Shown piece after piece: positions 1 through 8,677 of a DNA stretch of 64,000 nt. The stretch's first letter is position 1, and every line of letters starts with the position of its first letter. The translations under genes were made by a program, and so were the position numbers. The stretch comes from CAVVNN01 sp963838035 (GTDB lineage Bacteria > Actinomycetota > Thermoleophilia > Solirubrobacterales > 70-9), in assembly GCA_963838035.1 (NCBI GenBank), contig CAWIPM010000002.1, positions 496,001 through 560,000 of the forward strand, in the 5' to 3' direction. The notes beneath the pieces are model-generated. The model was not told the origin of the DNA, made no database searches, and saw only the letters and a program-made list of their open reading frames with translations.

Positions 1-805
1 TCATGCGCAGGCGCGCGCCGGGAATCGCCTGCGCGGTCGCCCGGCCGCCCGCCGGCCGCACCAGTGGGTCCTCGGCGCCGTGGATCACGGCGGCCGGCAG
101 ATCGAGGTTGCGCAGGGCGGGCGTGCGGTCGCCGGAGGCGGTGATCGCGTGCATCTGGCGGATGATCCCGGCGGGGTTGTGGGACCGGTCATACATCTCC
201 CCGGCCACCCTCGCCAGCCGCTCCCGGTCCGTCGGATACCCCGGTGAGCCGATCACTTCGAAGGTCCTGAAGACGCGCGCCACATACTCGTCACGGTCCC
301 TCGGATAGGAGGAGAGGATGACCCTGAAGGCCTTCCAGGTCGGCCAGCCAAGCCGGCGGTTGCCGGTGGTGGACAGCATCGAGACGAGCGTCCGAACCCG
401 CTCGGGCCGCTCGATTGCCATCGTCTGGGCGATCATCCCTCCCATCGAGACGCCGGCGATGTGCGCCGTCTCGATACCGAGGTGGTCCATCAGGCCGAAG
501 GTGTCGTTTGCCATGTCGGAGAGCAGGTACGGAGCCGTTCGACGGCGCCCCCGCAACATCTCCAACCTGCTCGGCACGCCGGCCGGATCGAGCATCGTCG
601 AGTGCCCGATGTCGCGGTTGTCGAAACGGATGACGCGAAACCCGCGCTCGGCCAGAAGCGCGCACAGGCCCTCGTCCCAGCCGAGCATCTGCGTCCCGAG
701 GCCCATGATCAGCAAGAGCGGCTGACCGGCACGGTCGCCGATCTCCTGGTAGGCGATCTCGATCCCGTTTGCCGGCGCCAGGCGCTCCTCGCCGAGACTG
801 GTCAT
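1..805 (-). CDS. alpha/beta hydrolase, C-terminus cut by window edge
   Basis: Reads leftward from an ATG whose complement is at 803-805 and stays open to the window edge, so about 268 residues are visible and the C-terminus is missing. The nucleophile elbow G-V-S-M-G-G and the preceding oxyanion-type segment (LLLIMGLGTQMLGW) are those of the alpha/beta hydrolase fold, close to the aclacinomycin methylesterase/RdmC-like group. A late Asp in the 'GAEDPLV' segment fits the catalytic acid; the catalytic His would lie beyond the edge. The gene is divergent from the metallophosphoesterase to its right. The substrate cannot be told from sequence; the fold assignment is firm. Confidence 0.85.
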   Translation of the reverse strand, partial: MTSLGEERLAPANGIEIAYQEIGDRAGQPLLLIMGLGTQMLGWDEGLCALLAERGFRVIRFDNRDIGHSTMLDPAGVPSRLEMLRGRRRTAPYLLSDMANDTFGLMDHLGIETAHIAGVSMGGMIAQTMAIERPERVRTLVSMLSTTGNRRLGWPTWKAFRVILSSYPRDRDEYVARVFRTFEVIGSPGYPTDRERLARVAGEMYDRSHNPAGIIRQMHAITASGDRTPALRNLDLPAAVIHGAEDPLVRPAGGRATAQAIPGARLRM

Positions 806-882
806 CTGACGATCTTAGCTGGGACTGGCTGTCTGGCCAGGAGGATGAGGAGGCGGGCGACTCCAACGGCTAAGTTGCCTTC

Positions 883-2016
883 GTGCGCACCGCGATCGTC
901 TCCGATCTCCACCTCGGCAGCGTCTTCAGCGAGGACGTCGCGCGCGACCCGGCGATCCGCAGCGCGCTGCTGGAGGAGCTCGCGACCGCCGACCGGGTCG
1001 TCCTCCTCGGCGACGTGGTCGAGCTGCGCGAGCGGCCGATCGGCGATGCGCTGGCGGCGGCTCGGCCCTTCTTCGAGGAGCTCGGCGAGGCGTTGGGCGA
1101 CCGCGAGGCGATCCTCGTCCCCGGCAACCACGACCACCGCCTCGCCGAGCCACTGCTCGACGAGCTGTCGGTCTCGGGCGGGCCGGCCCTTGGGCTCGAG
1201 CACCGGTTCCCCCCCGCCCCCGGCCCGGCAGCCCAGATTGACCGCTGGCTCGGCGCCGCCTCCCTGCAGCTCGCCTACCCCGGCATCTGGCTGCGCGACG
1301 ACGTCTACGCGACCCACGGCCACTACATCGATTGCCACCTCTCCCTGCCCCGCGCCGAGTGCATCGCAGCTGCGGCGGCGATGCGCTCGCACCCGCTGCC
1401 CAGCCCGGCGGGGCCGGCCGACTACGAGCGCGTCCTGCGCCCGATCTACGGCTTCAGCTTCGGTCGCGCTCAGTCCCGCCGCGCCGCGCGGCTGACCGCC
1501 GCGGTAGACCGCCCCTCCGAGACCGCCTGGAAGCTGGTCGCCGGAAGCGCCAACGGGGTGGGCGTCGGGCGGCGGATCGCGGGCGGAGCTCTGCGAGCGA
1601 GCGTGCCAGCGGCAATCTGGACGCTCAACCGGCTGCTCCGCTCAGGCTTCGACCCCGACTTCTCACCGCAGGCGATCCTCCACAGCGGACTGGCTGCGGC
1701 GGGTGAGCTGGCGACGCGCCTCGGCATCGACGCCGCCCACCTGATCACCGGCCACACCCACCGCGGCGGCCCCGGAGAGGACGAGGGCGAGTGGCCGCTG
1801 CCCGGCGGTGGCCGCCTGCACAACACCGGAAGCTGGGTCTTCGCCACCGCCTTCCACCACCCCGGGACCCCGCCCAGCCCCTACTGGCCGGGCACGGTCA
1901 CCTGGATCGAGGAGGCAGGCGGGGCGCCGCGTCGCGTTCAGCTGCTGCGGGAGCGCACCCACGAGGAGATGACCACGGCCGTCTCGCTCATCCGCTCTGC
2001 AGCCACTCCCCGATGA
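883..2016 (+). CDS. calcineurin-like metallophosphoesterase
   Basis: A 377-residue protein starting at GTG 883. The N-terminus has the metal-binding blocks of calcineurin-like phosphoesterases in order: D-L-H near residue 8-10, GDVVE near 44, GNHDHR near 85, a His in 'THGHYID', and 'GHTHRGG' near 290. Together these build the two-metal site. It probably hydrolyses a phosphoester; the closest related families include UDP-diacylglucosamine hydrolase-like enzymes, but the middle insertion (about residues 150-270) is not typical and the substrate is unknown. Its 3' end overlaps the convergent dehalogenase gene by 29 bases. Confidence 0.85.
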   Translation: MRTAIVSDLHLGSVFSEDVARDPAIRSALLEELATADRVVLLGDVVELRERPIGDALAAARPFFEELGEALGDREAILVPGNHDHRLAEPLLDELSVSGGPALGLEHRFPPAPGPAAQIDRWLGAASLQLAYPGIWLRDDVYATHGHYIDCHLSLPRAECIAAAAAMRSHPLPSPAGPADYERVLRPIYGFSFGRAQSRRAARLTAAVDRPSETAWKLVAGSANGVGVGRRIAGGALRASVPAAIWTLNRLLRSGFDPDFSPQAILHSGLAAAGELATRLGIDAAHLITGHTHRGGPGEDEGEWPLPGGGRLHNTGSWVFATAFHHPGTPPSPYWPGTVTWIEEAGGAPRRVQLLRERTHEEMTTAVSLIRSAATPR

Positions 2017-2872
2017 CGCGGCCGATCTCCTCGCCGGCATCCTCCTGGAGAAAGTGCCCGGCGTCCTCGATCTTCCGCGGCGGCGCGTAGCCGAGCTGCT
2101 CGGAGACCCGCTCGCCGACCGAGAAGGGAAGGACAGGGTCGGAGTCGGCCCAGAGGACGAGGGTCGGGCGGTCGTCGTCGCGCAGCGCGTCGGCTACGCG
2201 TTTGCCCTCGGCAGCACCGGGCGAGTCGGGCTCGGTCGGCAGGATCAGCGGAAAGGCGCGAGCCCCGGCCTTCGACTCGGGGCTGGGATATGGCGCGTCG
2301 TAGGCGGCGATCACCTCGTCGCCGGGGTCGTTCTTGCAGCCGCCGCGGATCAGGAACCCGACCGGCACGTCCTCGGTCTTGCGCACGAACTCGCGGAACT
2401 GCAGCCACGCCTCGCTCATCCGCTGGTGGCCGGTGAAGGGTCCGGTCTCCATGATCACGATGCGGGAGAAGCGGTCCGGGTGCTCGACCGCCAGCCGCAG
2501 CCCGATCGGCCCGCCCCAATCGTGGACGACCGCGGTCGCCTCGCGAACGTCGAGCTCCTCCAGCAGCTTCGCGATCAGCTCGACGTGGCGATCGTAGGTG
2601 TACCAGCCGAGGTCGGTGGGCTTGTCGGAGCGGCCGAAGCCGGCGTAGTCGGGAGCGATGCAACGGAAGCCGGCGTCGCGCACGGGCGGGATCACCTTGC
2701 GCCAGAGGTAGGACCAGGTCGGCTCGCCGTGGAAGAAGACGACTGGCTTGCCCTCCCCCTCGTCGAGATAGGCAAGCCGCAGCCCGTCGATCTCGCGGTA
2801 TCTGGACTCGAAGGGGAAGCCGGCCAGCCCCTCCAGGCGCTCCTGCGGCGTTCGCACGAAGTCGACGCTCAT
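1988..2872 (-). CDS. dhlA-like: haloalkane dehalogenase
   Basis: A 294-residue alpha/beta hydrolase with hallmarks of subfamily I haloalkane dehalogenases. They are HGEPTWSYLWRK near residue 48 (oxyanion hole), VHDWGG with nucleophile Asp near 118 followed by the halide-binding Trp, an acid in 'LWADSDP', and a base His in 'EDAGHF' near the C-terminus. The enzyme hydrolyses carbon-halogen bonds to give alcohol and halide. The start is the ATG at 2872, where the homologous N-terminus begins; the longer frame upstream is antisense to the protease gene. The 3' end overlaps the metallophosphoesterase. Epoxide hydrolases are relatives, but the Asp-Trp pair favours a dehalogenase. Confidence 0.85.
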   Translation of the reverse strand: MSVDFVRTPQERLEGLAGFPFESRYREIDGLRLAYLDEGEGKPVVFFHGEPTWSYLWRKVIPPVRDAGFRCIAPDYAGFGRSDKPTDLGWYTYDRHVELIAKLLEELDVREATAVVHDWGGPIGLRLAVEHPDRFSRIVIMETGPFTGHQRMSEAWLQFREFVRKTEDVPVGFLIRGGCKNDPGDEVIAAYDAPYPSPESKAGARAFPLILPTEPDSPGAAEGKRVADALRDDDRPTLVLWADSDPVLPFSVGERVSEQLGYAPPRKIEDAGHFLQEDAGEEIGRVIGEWLQSG

Positions 2873-2885
2873 CCCGGACGCGAGT

Positions 2886-3710
2886 CTATGGCAGGTGCCC
2901 CAGGAAGGCCCCCACCTCGGGGCCGAAGTACGGCGAGTAGAGCCGGTTGAGGTTGCCGGAGTAGCCATAGCTGGTGACGCCGTCGACATACTGGCCGTCG
3001 GCGATCCAGGCGCCGCCGCTGGAGCCGCTCGCCATGTCGCAGGAGGCGGGCACCGTCGGCGGGCCCTCGAAGAGGTTGGTGAGGGGATCGCTGCCCAGGC
3101 CATGGGATCGGCATGAGCGCAGCTCTTCGCCACGGGAAGCGCCGGCCGGATAGCCGAAGATCTGGAATGCGGTGCGGCGGGATCGCCCCGTCTCGTATCC
3201 CCGGGCGCCGACCACGCTCGCAAGATTGCCCAGTCGATTCGGAGCGACCTTCAGCGCGGCGACGTCGAAGTCGTTGTTTTCCGACCTTCGCCACTGCGGC
3301 ATCACGTAGACGGCTTCGACGGTGAAGGTCCCGAAAGGCCGCTCTTCGCGTTCGTAGCCCGGCACGAAGACGAGGCGTCGGCCCCAGCTACCGTTTTCGA
3401 GGACGCAGTGCCCGGCGGTGAGGACGATCGAGCCGCTGGGCGTGTTGAGCGAGGTGCCCGAGCACGAGTACGGCCCCTGGCGCGGGTCGATGCCGAAGAT
3501 CCGCCCGTTTGCCCGGTCTTCGGGCGCGGAGGCTTCGAGGACACGGAGGCTGCTCGCGCCCGCGATGTCCGCGGCGCGAAAGCGTTTGTCGGGCGGGCGG
3601 GGAGGGACTCGCAGAGGAGCGAGCGCATGAGCCGCGGCCGGCACGACCAGCGATATTGCGATCAGCGCAGGGAAGGCCACCCGCACCGAGAGTTCCCTGG
3701 CTACCGACAT
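2886..3710 (-). CDS. secreted trypsin-like serine protease
   Basis: A 274-residue protein with an N-terminal signal peptide (Arg-containing start, hydrophobic stretch ending in AAAHA) and a chymotrypsin/V8-type fold. The catalytic triad is visible: TAGHC (His), 'NNDFDVAAL' (Asp) and 'GSSGGAW' (Ser). Paired cysteines surround the His and precede the Ser loop, fitting an exported enzyme. The start is the ATG at 3710, just before the signal peptide. The stop is only 13 bases from the dehalogenase start, so the two may be co-transcribed, though their roles look unrelated. Confidence 0.85.
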   Translation of the reverse strand: MSVARELSVRVAFPALIAISLVVPAAAHALAPLRVPPRPPDKRFRAADIAGASSLRVLEASAPEDRANGRIFGIDPRQGPYSCSGTSLNTPSGSIVLTAGHCVLENGSWGRRLVFVPGYEREERPFGTFTVEAVYVMPQWRRSENNDFDVAALKVAPNRLGNLASVVGARGYETGRSRRTAFQIFGYPAGASRGEELRSCRSHGLGSDPLTNLFEGPPTVPASCDMASGSSGGAWIADGQYVDGVTSYGYSGNLNRLYSPYFGPEVGAFLGHLP

Positions 3711-3828
3711 GGCTGATGAATGGTGACACACCGGCGGTCGCTTTCTGGCAGGCTGGCCCCATGAGAGGGGAGCGGGCAGGCGTCCATATCTCGCTCTTCG
3801 CGCGGCGAGCGAAGCGCGAGCTGTTGCG

Positions 3829-4317
3829 ATGAGCGCGGAGAATTCGAGCGGCGAGGCGATCACCGCCGCGGGCATCGCCGCGCTGCGGGCAGAGCTCGAG
3901 CAGCTCGAAGGGCCGGCCCGCCAGGAGATGGCGGCACGGATCAAGGTCGCGCGGGAGCTGGGTGACCTCAAGGAGAACGCCGATTACCACACCGCCAAAG
4001 AGGACCAGGCCCATCTGGAGACACGAATCAAGCGACTGCAGTCACGGCTGCACAACGCGGTCGTGGTCGAGGTCGACGGCGACAGCGACGGCGAGACCTT
4101 TGCCTTCGGCCGCACCGCCGAGGTGTTCGACGAGGGCAAGGCCGTGACGAACACCTGGACGCTGGTCGGCTCCACCGAGGCCGATCTAGCCGCCGGCCGC
4201 CTCTCCGCGGAGTCGCCGATCGGCCGGGCGCTGCGGGACGCGGCCCTCGGCGAGACAGTCGTGGTCGAGACGCCGAGCGGCAAGCGAGCCTTTTGCGTGC
4301 GCAGGATCCTCGGGTAG
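3829..4317 (+). CDS. greA: transcription elongation factor GreA family
   Basis: A 162-residue protein with the two-domain layout of GreA/GreB. The N-terminal coiled coil carries the acidic tip motif GDLKENADYHTAKEDQ (about residues 44-60), which enters the RNA polymerase secondary channel and stimulates cleavage of backtracked RNA. The C-terminal FKBP-like globular domain contains 'ESPIGRALRDAALGETV', the standard signature near the end. Length matches the family (about 158). Start is ATG 3829. A hairpin 23 bases after the stop probably ends the transcript. Confidence 0.93.
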   Translation: MSAENSSGEAITAAGIAALRAELEQLEGPARQEMAARIKVARELGDLKENADYHTAKEDQAHLETRIKRLQSRLHNAVVVEVDGDSDGETFAFGRTAEVFDEGKAVTNTWTLVGSTEADLAAGRLSAESPIGRALRDAALGETVVVETPSGKRAFCVRRILG

Positions 4318-4339
4318 TGTGAGCACAGGAAAGGGCTTG

Positions 4340-4369
4340 GACACGCCGAACCCCTCCCCCGGGCGTGTC
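4340..4369 (+). terminator. hairpin after greA
   Basis: Inverted repeat GACACGCC (4340-4347) and GGCGTGTC (4362-4369) with a 14-base loop, lying 23 bases after the greA stop and 36 bases before the next start. It has no T-run, so it is a possible terminator or a leader hairpin of the following membrane gene. Confidence 0.45.
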
Positions 4370-4404
4370 ATCCAGGCGCCCAACTGCGAACGAAAGGGTC
4401 ACGC

Positions 4405-4788
4405 ATGAACGAGGAGAGCACACTCAGCGGCTGGTGGGTCTTCGCCGGCATCCTGCTGCTGGTAGCCGGCGTTCTAAACATCATCTACGGCATCGCCGCG
4501 ATCGGTGACTCGAAGTTCTTCACCGCAAACGCGACCTACATCATCAGCGGTCTCCACACCTGGGGATGGATCATCCTGATCCTCGGGGTGCTCGAGCTCT
4601 TCGCCGCTTTCTCTCTGTTCGCCGGCGGCGAGTTCGGCCGCTGGTTCGGCATCTTCGTCGCCTCGCTGAACGCGATCGGTGCCCTGCTGTCGATCCCCGC
4701 CTACCCGTTCTGGTCGCTGGCGATCTTCGCCCTCGCGATCATCATCGTCTACAAGCTGGCCGAGGGGCCCGAAGGCTCGGTTTCCTAG
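4405..4788 (+). CDS. DUF7144 family membrane protein
   Basis: A 127-residue integral membrane protein with four hydrophobic helices (about residues 10-32, 50-72, 76-95, 98-116) and a short charged C-terminus. The start 'SGWWVFAGILLLVAGVLNI' and the conserved His-Thr-Trp-Gly-Trp segment before helix 2 are typical of the actinobacterial DUF7144 family. Function is unknown. Start is ATG 4405. It faces the convergent RDD gene, and the two stops are 15 bases apart. Confidence 0.85.
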   Translation: MNEESTLSGWWVFAGILLLVAGVLNIIYGIAAIGDSKFFTANATYIISGLHTWGWIILILGVLELFAAFSLFAGGEFGRWFGIFVASLNAIGALLSIPAYPFWSLAIFALAIIIVYKLAEGPEGSVS

Positions 4789-4802
4789 CCGACCCGAGCC
4801 AA

Positions 4803-5843
4803 CTACCCAACCGGCACCGAGGGCCCCGGGGAATCCGGGGCCTTCGTCGTCCCCGGCTCGCGAGACGCCATGGTCGACCACGGCGCCGGCGCCGGGCGGT
4901 CCTCCTCAAAGACCACGTCGGCTCCGGAAAGCCGGTCCTCCCAGGCCCGCCGGCGGTCGTTGAAGAGGATTCCAAGGAAACCGATCCCGAAGGAGAGGAT
5001 CGAGAGGCCGAGGCCGACCAGGCGCCTCAGCGCCCGCCGCGGCCGGATCCGGCCGCCCTCGATGACGATGTGGACGAACCTCATTCCCGGGGTCTGCCCC
5101 GCCAGCGACCAGAAGGTGAGCAGGTAGAGGCCGCAGAGCAGGAACCAGGTCGTGCTGCCGACCACGAGCGCCAGGCTAGAGACCCCGCTGCTGCTGCCGG
5201 TGATGGCCGTGTCGAATAGCGCGACGATGGCGACGATGGCGGAGAAGGCGAGGTCGACGATGACGAGGTCGATCCCCAGCGCCAGGCCACGGCTGACCGC
5301 GCCCGCATGGTTGGACGGCTCGGTCCGTCGCTTGCGGAAGAAGATTCGCCGCACGACCCGCTCCAGCGCGTCGTCGAGGCGCCGCGTGGCCCTGCCGACC
5401 GAGCGGCCGATATCGCCGATCAACCCGACACCCTGGGAGCTGATCGCCGCCCGCAGCTCGGGGGCCTCGGCGATCCGCTCGACCAGCTGCTGAGCCTCGT
5501 CGCTAGCGAGCAGGCGCCGCCAGACCTCGTCGACCAGCTCGCTGTCGAGCGCCTCGATCAGCGCCCGCTTGACCGCCTCGCTCTCCAACGCCCCCTGCAC
5601 CGCCTCCTCCACCACCGGGCCCTCCAGCACCCTGGCCAGCGCCCGCTCGACCGCCTCGCTCTCGACCGCCGCGACAATCGCCTCCTCGGCGGCGGCTTCG
5701 ACGGCGCGGTCGATCCCGGCGGCGCGGGTGACGGTCCGCGCGCCCCGCACCCCGACGCCCAGCAGCCGGGTCGACAGCGGCAGCTGCCCGTTCTGACTCG
5801 GGTCGCCGGAGCTAGCAGCCCGCGGAGTGGAGCCGTTTTCCAT
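4803..5843 (-). CDS. RDD family membrane protein with helical repeat N-terminus
   Basis: A 346-residue protein. Residues about 180-310 form an RDD domain: 'SRGLALGIDLVIVDL' with the Arg/Asp of the first helix, three hydrophobic helices, and 'QTPGMRFVHIVI' typical of the family. The first 170 residues are predicted soluble and helical, with repeated blocks of the form SEAV-x-RAL at about residues 62, 87 and a variant near 100. The C-terminal 35 residues are Pro/Ser-rich. RDD proteins have been linked to ion or solute transport, but no function can be assigned here. The helical repeat region is unusual for the family. Confidence 0.8.
   Translation of the reverse strand: MENGSTPRAASSGDPSQNGQLPLSTRLLGVGVRGARTVTRAAGIDRAVEAAAEEAIVAAVESEAVERALARVLEGPVVEEAVQGALESEAVKRALIEALDSELVDEVWRRLLASDEAQQLVERIAEAPELRAAISSQGVGLIGDIGRSVGRATRRLDDALERVVRRIFFRKRRTEPSNHAGAVSRGLALGIDLVIVDLAFSAIVAIVALFDTAITGSSSGVSSLALVVGSTTWFLLCGLYLLTFWSLAGQTPGMRFVHIVIEGGRIRPRRALRRLVGLGLSILSFGIGFLGILFNDRRRAWEDRLSGADVVFEEDRPAPAPWSTMASREPGTTKAPDSPGPSVPVG
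4822..4842. terminator. bidirectional hairpin between convergent genes
   Basis: GGCCCCGG (4822-4829) and CCGGGGCC (4835-4842) form a perfect 8-bp stem with a 5-base loop, just after the DUF7144 stop and within the last codons of the convergent RDD gene. It is followed on the plus strand by TTCGTCGT. It probably terminates the rightward transcript. Confidence 0.55.
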
Positions 5844-5864
5844 CTCGAGCCGAGTATACGTTCG

Positions 5865-6338
5865 CTAATCGAGGAGGTCGAGCAGGCGGTCGACCAACTC
5901 TGCCTGGGCCGGGTTGATCTTCTCCCGCGCCGCCTCCGGGCCGAACCACTCAGCCCGGTCGACCTCCGGGAACTCACGCTCGAGGCCAGAACGAGGGGGC
6001 CACTCGATCGAGAACGTGTTGCTGCGCAGCCGCGCCGGGTCGAAGTCGGCCTCCGCGGCCCAGGCCTCGACGAGCTTTCCGCCCCTCTGCCGCACCGACC
6101 CCAGCACGACCAGCGCGGCAGCGCCCAGCTCCGGCGCATTGCCCAGCTCCTCGGCCAGCTCGCGCAGCGCGCAATCGCACGGGTCCTCCCCCTCCCCACA
6201 CTCCCCCTTCGGGATCGACCAGGCGCCGAGATCCCTCTTCGCCCAGAGCGGCCCCCCAGGATGCACCAGCAGCACCTCCGGTGAGCCCCCGACGAGGCGA
6301 TAGAGCAGGAGTCCGGCGCTGCGCGGCCGACCGCTCAT
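5865..6338 (-). CDS. NUDIX hydrolase
   Basis: A 157-residue protein with a full Nudix box G-x5-E-x7-R-E-L-x-E-E-x-G at about residues 45-67 (GECGEG...RELAEELG), which binds Mg2+ and positions the diphosphate substrate. 'WSIPKGE' just before it is typical of the Ap4A/NTP-type subgroup and of uncharacterised bacterial NUDIX proteins. Start is the ATG at 6338. The gene runs in the same direction as the RDD gene, 21 bases upstream of it, so the pair may be an operon. The substrate is not predictable. Confidence 0.9.
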   Translation of the reverse strand: MSGRPRSAGLLLYRLVGGSPEVLLVHPGGPLWAKRDLGAWSIPKGECGEGEDPCDCALRELAEELGNAPELGAAALVVLGSVRQRGGKLVEAWAAEADFDPARLRSNTFSIEWPPRSGLEREFPEVDRAEWFGPEAAREKINPAQAELVDRLLDLLD

Positions 6339-6438
6339 CCGTCGCCACGGCCGGTCGCGGAACGGTCGCCTACGCGAGTCTCGACGCAGTCGAACATGGG
6401 CAAACCGTAATCGTCCTCGCAGTAGTGTTGGGATCGCG

Positions 6439-7044
6439 ATGCCTGGGCCGATCCCACATGTCAGGCCGGCGATGGAGGACGACCACGAGGCCGCCGCCGA
6501 GGCGCTTGCGCTGGCGTTCGCCGACGACCCGGCCTGGGCGCATCTGCTCCCCGATGCGGCTAACCGGGCGGAGCGGCTTCTCGCCTTCTTTACAGCCGAG
6601 ATAGCGAACCTGACCCCCGAGTACCGCCAGGTCTGGGTGACCGACGATGGCAGCAGCGCGGCTGTTTGGGGCCCACCCCGGCGGTGGCGAGTTCCGCTCT
6701 CGCGAACGCTGAGCCAGGCGCGCCCGATGGCGAAAGTCTTCGGCCGCCGGCTTCCCCTGGCAACCTGGACCCAACTGCGGGTTGAGCGCCACCACCCCCG
6801 GACGCCGCATCACTGGTACCTGCATTACCTGGGCGTCGAGCCGCGCCACCAGGGACGCGGTTTCGGCACCGCTCTGCTCGCCCCGGTGCTCGAGCTGTGC
6901 GACCGCGAGGGCACGCCCGCCCATCTGGAGTCGAGCACCGAGCGAAGCCGGGCGCTTTACGAGCGCAATGGCTTCGCTCTGCGTGGAACCTTCGACATGC
7001 CCGTCGGCGGCCCGCCCCTTCGCGAGATGTGGCGGGATCCCTGA
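6439..7044 (+). CDS. GNAT family N-acetyltransferase
   Basis: A 201-residue protein. The C-terminal half holds the GNAT core: 'YLHYLGVEPRHQGRGFGTALL' is motif A with the Q-G-R-G-F-G acetyl-CoA pyrophosphate loop (about residues 134-150). It is followed by 'HLESSTERSRALYERNGF', the motif B region. The N-terminus has the 'AAEALALAFADDPAWAHLLPD' segment common in actinobacterial GNATs. Start is ATG 6439. The acceptor is unknown. It stands alone, divergent from the NUDIX gene. Confidence 0.88.
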   Translation: MPGPIPHVRPAMEDDHEAAAEALALAFADDPAWAHLLPDAANRAERLLAFFTAEIANLTPEYRQVWVTDDGSSAAVWGPPRRWRVPLSRTLSQARPMAKVFGRRLPLATWTQLRVERHHPRTPHHWYLHYLGVEPRHQGRGFGTALLAPVLELCDREGTPAHLESSTERSRALYERNGFALRGTFDMPVGGPPLREMWRDP

Positions 7045-7062
7045 AGCGGCCGATACCGAGCC

Positions 7063-7812
7063 TCATATCCGCAACGCGACCGCGGCGATCGCCAGCACCG
7101 GGACCGCGACGGAGAGAGCGCGGAGAGCCCCGTCGAGTGGCGCCGTAAGGCGTTCGGCGTCGAGGCGCCGGGTCGTCCCGTCGGCGAGTCGTTGCTCTCC
7201 GCTGACGGCGACCGTCCGGCGTCGAAGCTCCCGCGCCGGCGTCGAGAGCCGGCGCTGAGCGACGCTGAGCCAGAAGCAGGCGAGCACCGCGGCGGCGGCG
7301 GCGATCGCTCCCCGCAGCGAGGCCAGGGCCAGCGCGTTCGACCACCAACCGGTCAGCGCCGGGAAGGCCCCCCAGGCCGCCGCGAACCAGAAGTCGGAGT
7401 GGAACCGACCGCCGAACAGCTCCAGGTTGTAGGTGAGGACCAGGAAGCCCCCGACCGCGACGAACGGGGCCAGCGTCGCCGAGACCGCGAACACCCCGGC
7501 GACGCCGATCGCCAGCGCTCCGCCGAGGCCGAACGCGCTCAGGGCGAGCAGCGCTCGACGGGAGAGGAGGGTGCCGAGTGGGCGCCCGTGCAGCTCGTCG
7601 AGCGAGTGGGCGCCGATCCCGACGGCGAGGAAGAAGGCGGCGATCGCGGCGACGAGGCGACCGACGTGGATCTGCGGCGCCGCGGCAGCGCCGATTGCCA
7701 CGTAGCTGACGTGCCAGAGGGTGTATGGAGGGTGCAGGAGGGTGACGAGGTCGCGCCAGCCGCCCGGTCGCAGCGCGTAGAAGGCGGGGCGCCGCTCGGC
7801 CTCAGCGCCCAA
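7063..7812 (-). CDS. polytopic membrane protein, UbiA-like
   Basis: A 249-residue protein with about seven hydrophobic helices and a soluble stretch near residues 170-215. 'AHSLDELHGRPL' in the second helix region recalls the first Asp-rich motif of UbiA prenyltransferases (N/D-x3-D), but the second Asp-rich motif is not clear. The gene overlaps the upstream methyltransferase by 11 bases, so translation is coupled. A UbiA-like enzyme next to a MenG/UbiE-like methyltransferase suggests quinone or isoprenoid modification. That link is inferred from context; the fold assignment is tentative. Confidence 0.6.
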   Translation of the reverse strand: MGAEAERRPAFYALRPGGWRDLVTLLHPPYTLWHVSYVAIGAAAAPQIHVGRLVAAIAAFFLAVGIGAHSLDELHGRPLGTLLSRRALLALSAFGLGGALAIGVAGVFAVSATLAPFVAVGGFLVLTYNLELFGGRFHSDFWFAAAWGAFPALTGWWSNALALASLRGAIAAAAAVLACFWLSVAQRRLSTPARELRRRTVAVSGEQRLADGTTRRLDAERLTAPLDGALRALSVAVPVLAIAAVALRI

Positions 7813-8527
7813 CCGTGCCCCAGATGACGACGCCGCCGCCGAGGCTCATTCGCCGGGCAGTGGCCTGTGAAATGCCGGCCTCCCTCCACATCTCCAGCTG
7901 GCACCCCAGCGGATAGCGCCCGTAGAAGCCCTCGATGCTCGGCCCGAGGAACCGGCCCACCTCATACCACTGCCGGGAGGCGAGCCGCCCCAGGGCCGCC
8001 AGCACGAATCGGGTGTAGAGCCGCCATAGCCAGAGCGAGAGTCCGCCGGGAACGCAGAACTCCAGGCAGGCGATCCGGCCGCCGGGCTTCACCACCCGCG
8101 CCAGCTCCCGCAGGGTCGCCCCGGGGTCGTCGACGTAGCGAAGCAGGTAGGTGAAGGTCAGGTGGTCGAACTCGGCGTCGGCGAAGGGCAGCGCCTCGGC
8201 TTCGCCCTCGACCAGCTCGACCCGCTCGGCCAGCGCCGGGTCCGACGCGAGCTTGGCCCGAGCCCGGCCCAGCATCGGGGCGCTCTGGTCCAGCCCCACG
8301 ACCCGGCAGCCGTAGCGCTCGACCAGCGCCCCTGCGACCAGGCCTGTTCCGGTGGCTACGTCAAGCACCCGATCATCGGGCGCCGCGCCAACCGCCGCCA
8401 CCATCTCCCGCCGCCAGCGCGGGTCCTGAAAGAAGCTCAGCGCAGCGCCCAGCTCGTCGTAGCGTGCCGGCAGCTCCTCGAACAGCTCGAGCGCATGCTG
8501 CTTGCGCGGAGACGAGGTCGATGTCAT
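7802..8527 (-). CDS. class I SAM-dependent methyltransferase, MenG/UbiE-like
   Basis: A 241-residue protein. The SAM-binding motif I 'VLDVATGTGLVAGAL' lies near residue 54, 'VVGLDQSAPML' gives the acidic end of strand 2, and 'ALPFADAEFDHLTFTYLLRYVDDP' matches UbiE/MenG motifs. The N-terminal 'LFEELPARYDELGAALSF' also fits the family, which methylates demethylmenaquinone. Start is ATG 8527. The overlap with the UbiA-like gene suggests a two-gene operon. Most likely a quinone C-methyltransferase, but other polyketide-type acceptors are possible. Confidence 0.85.
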   Translation of the reverse strand: MTSTSSPRKQHALELFEELPARYDELGAALSFFQDPRWRREMVAAVGAAPDDRVLDVATGTGLVAGALVERYGCRVVGLDQSAPMLGRARAKLASDPALAERVELVEGEAEALPFADAEFDHLTFTYLLRYVDDPGATLRELARVVKPGGRIACLEFCVPGGLSLWLWRLYTRFVLAALGRLASRQWYEVGRFLGPSIEGFYGRYPLGCQLEMWREAGISQATARRMSLGGGVVIWGTVGR

Positions 8528-8677
8528 GGCAGAAGCGTCTCAGATACGGCGGGCCAAGCTTCCAATTCGACGATTGACGCACCATCGGCGCTCCCATACC
8601 CTCGCCCCCACCAGCTGGAAGACTGCGAAGAGCCGCAGTTGGGAAGCTCCCTCACTGTCTAAGCAAAGGAGACCCAG

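Noticed and set aside
802..1392. 196-codon open frame antisense to the metallophosphoesterase
   Set aside because: It is the mirror of a conserved gene; high GC keeps antisense frames open. No motif or ribosome site.
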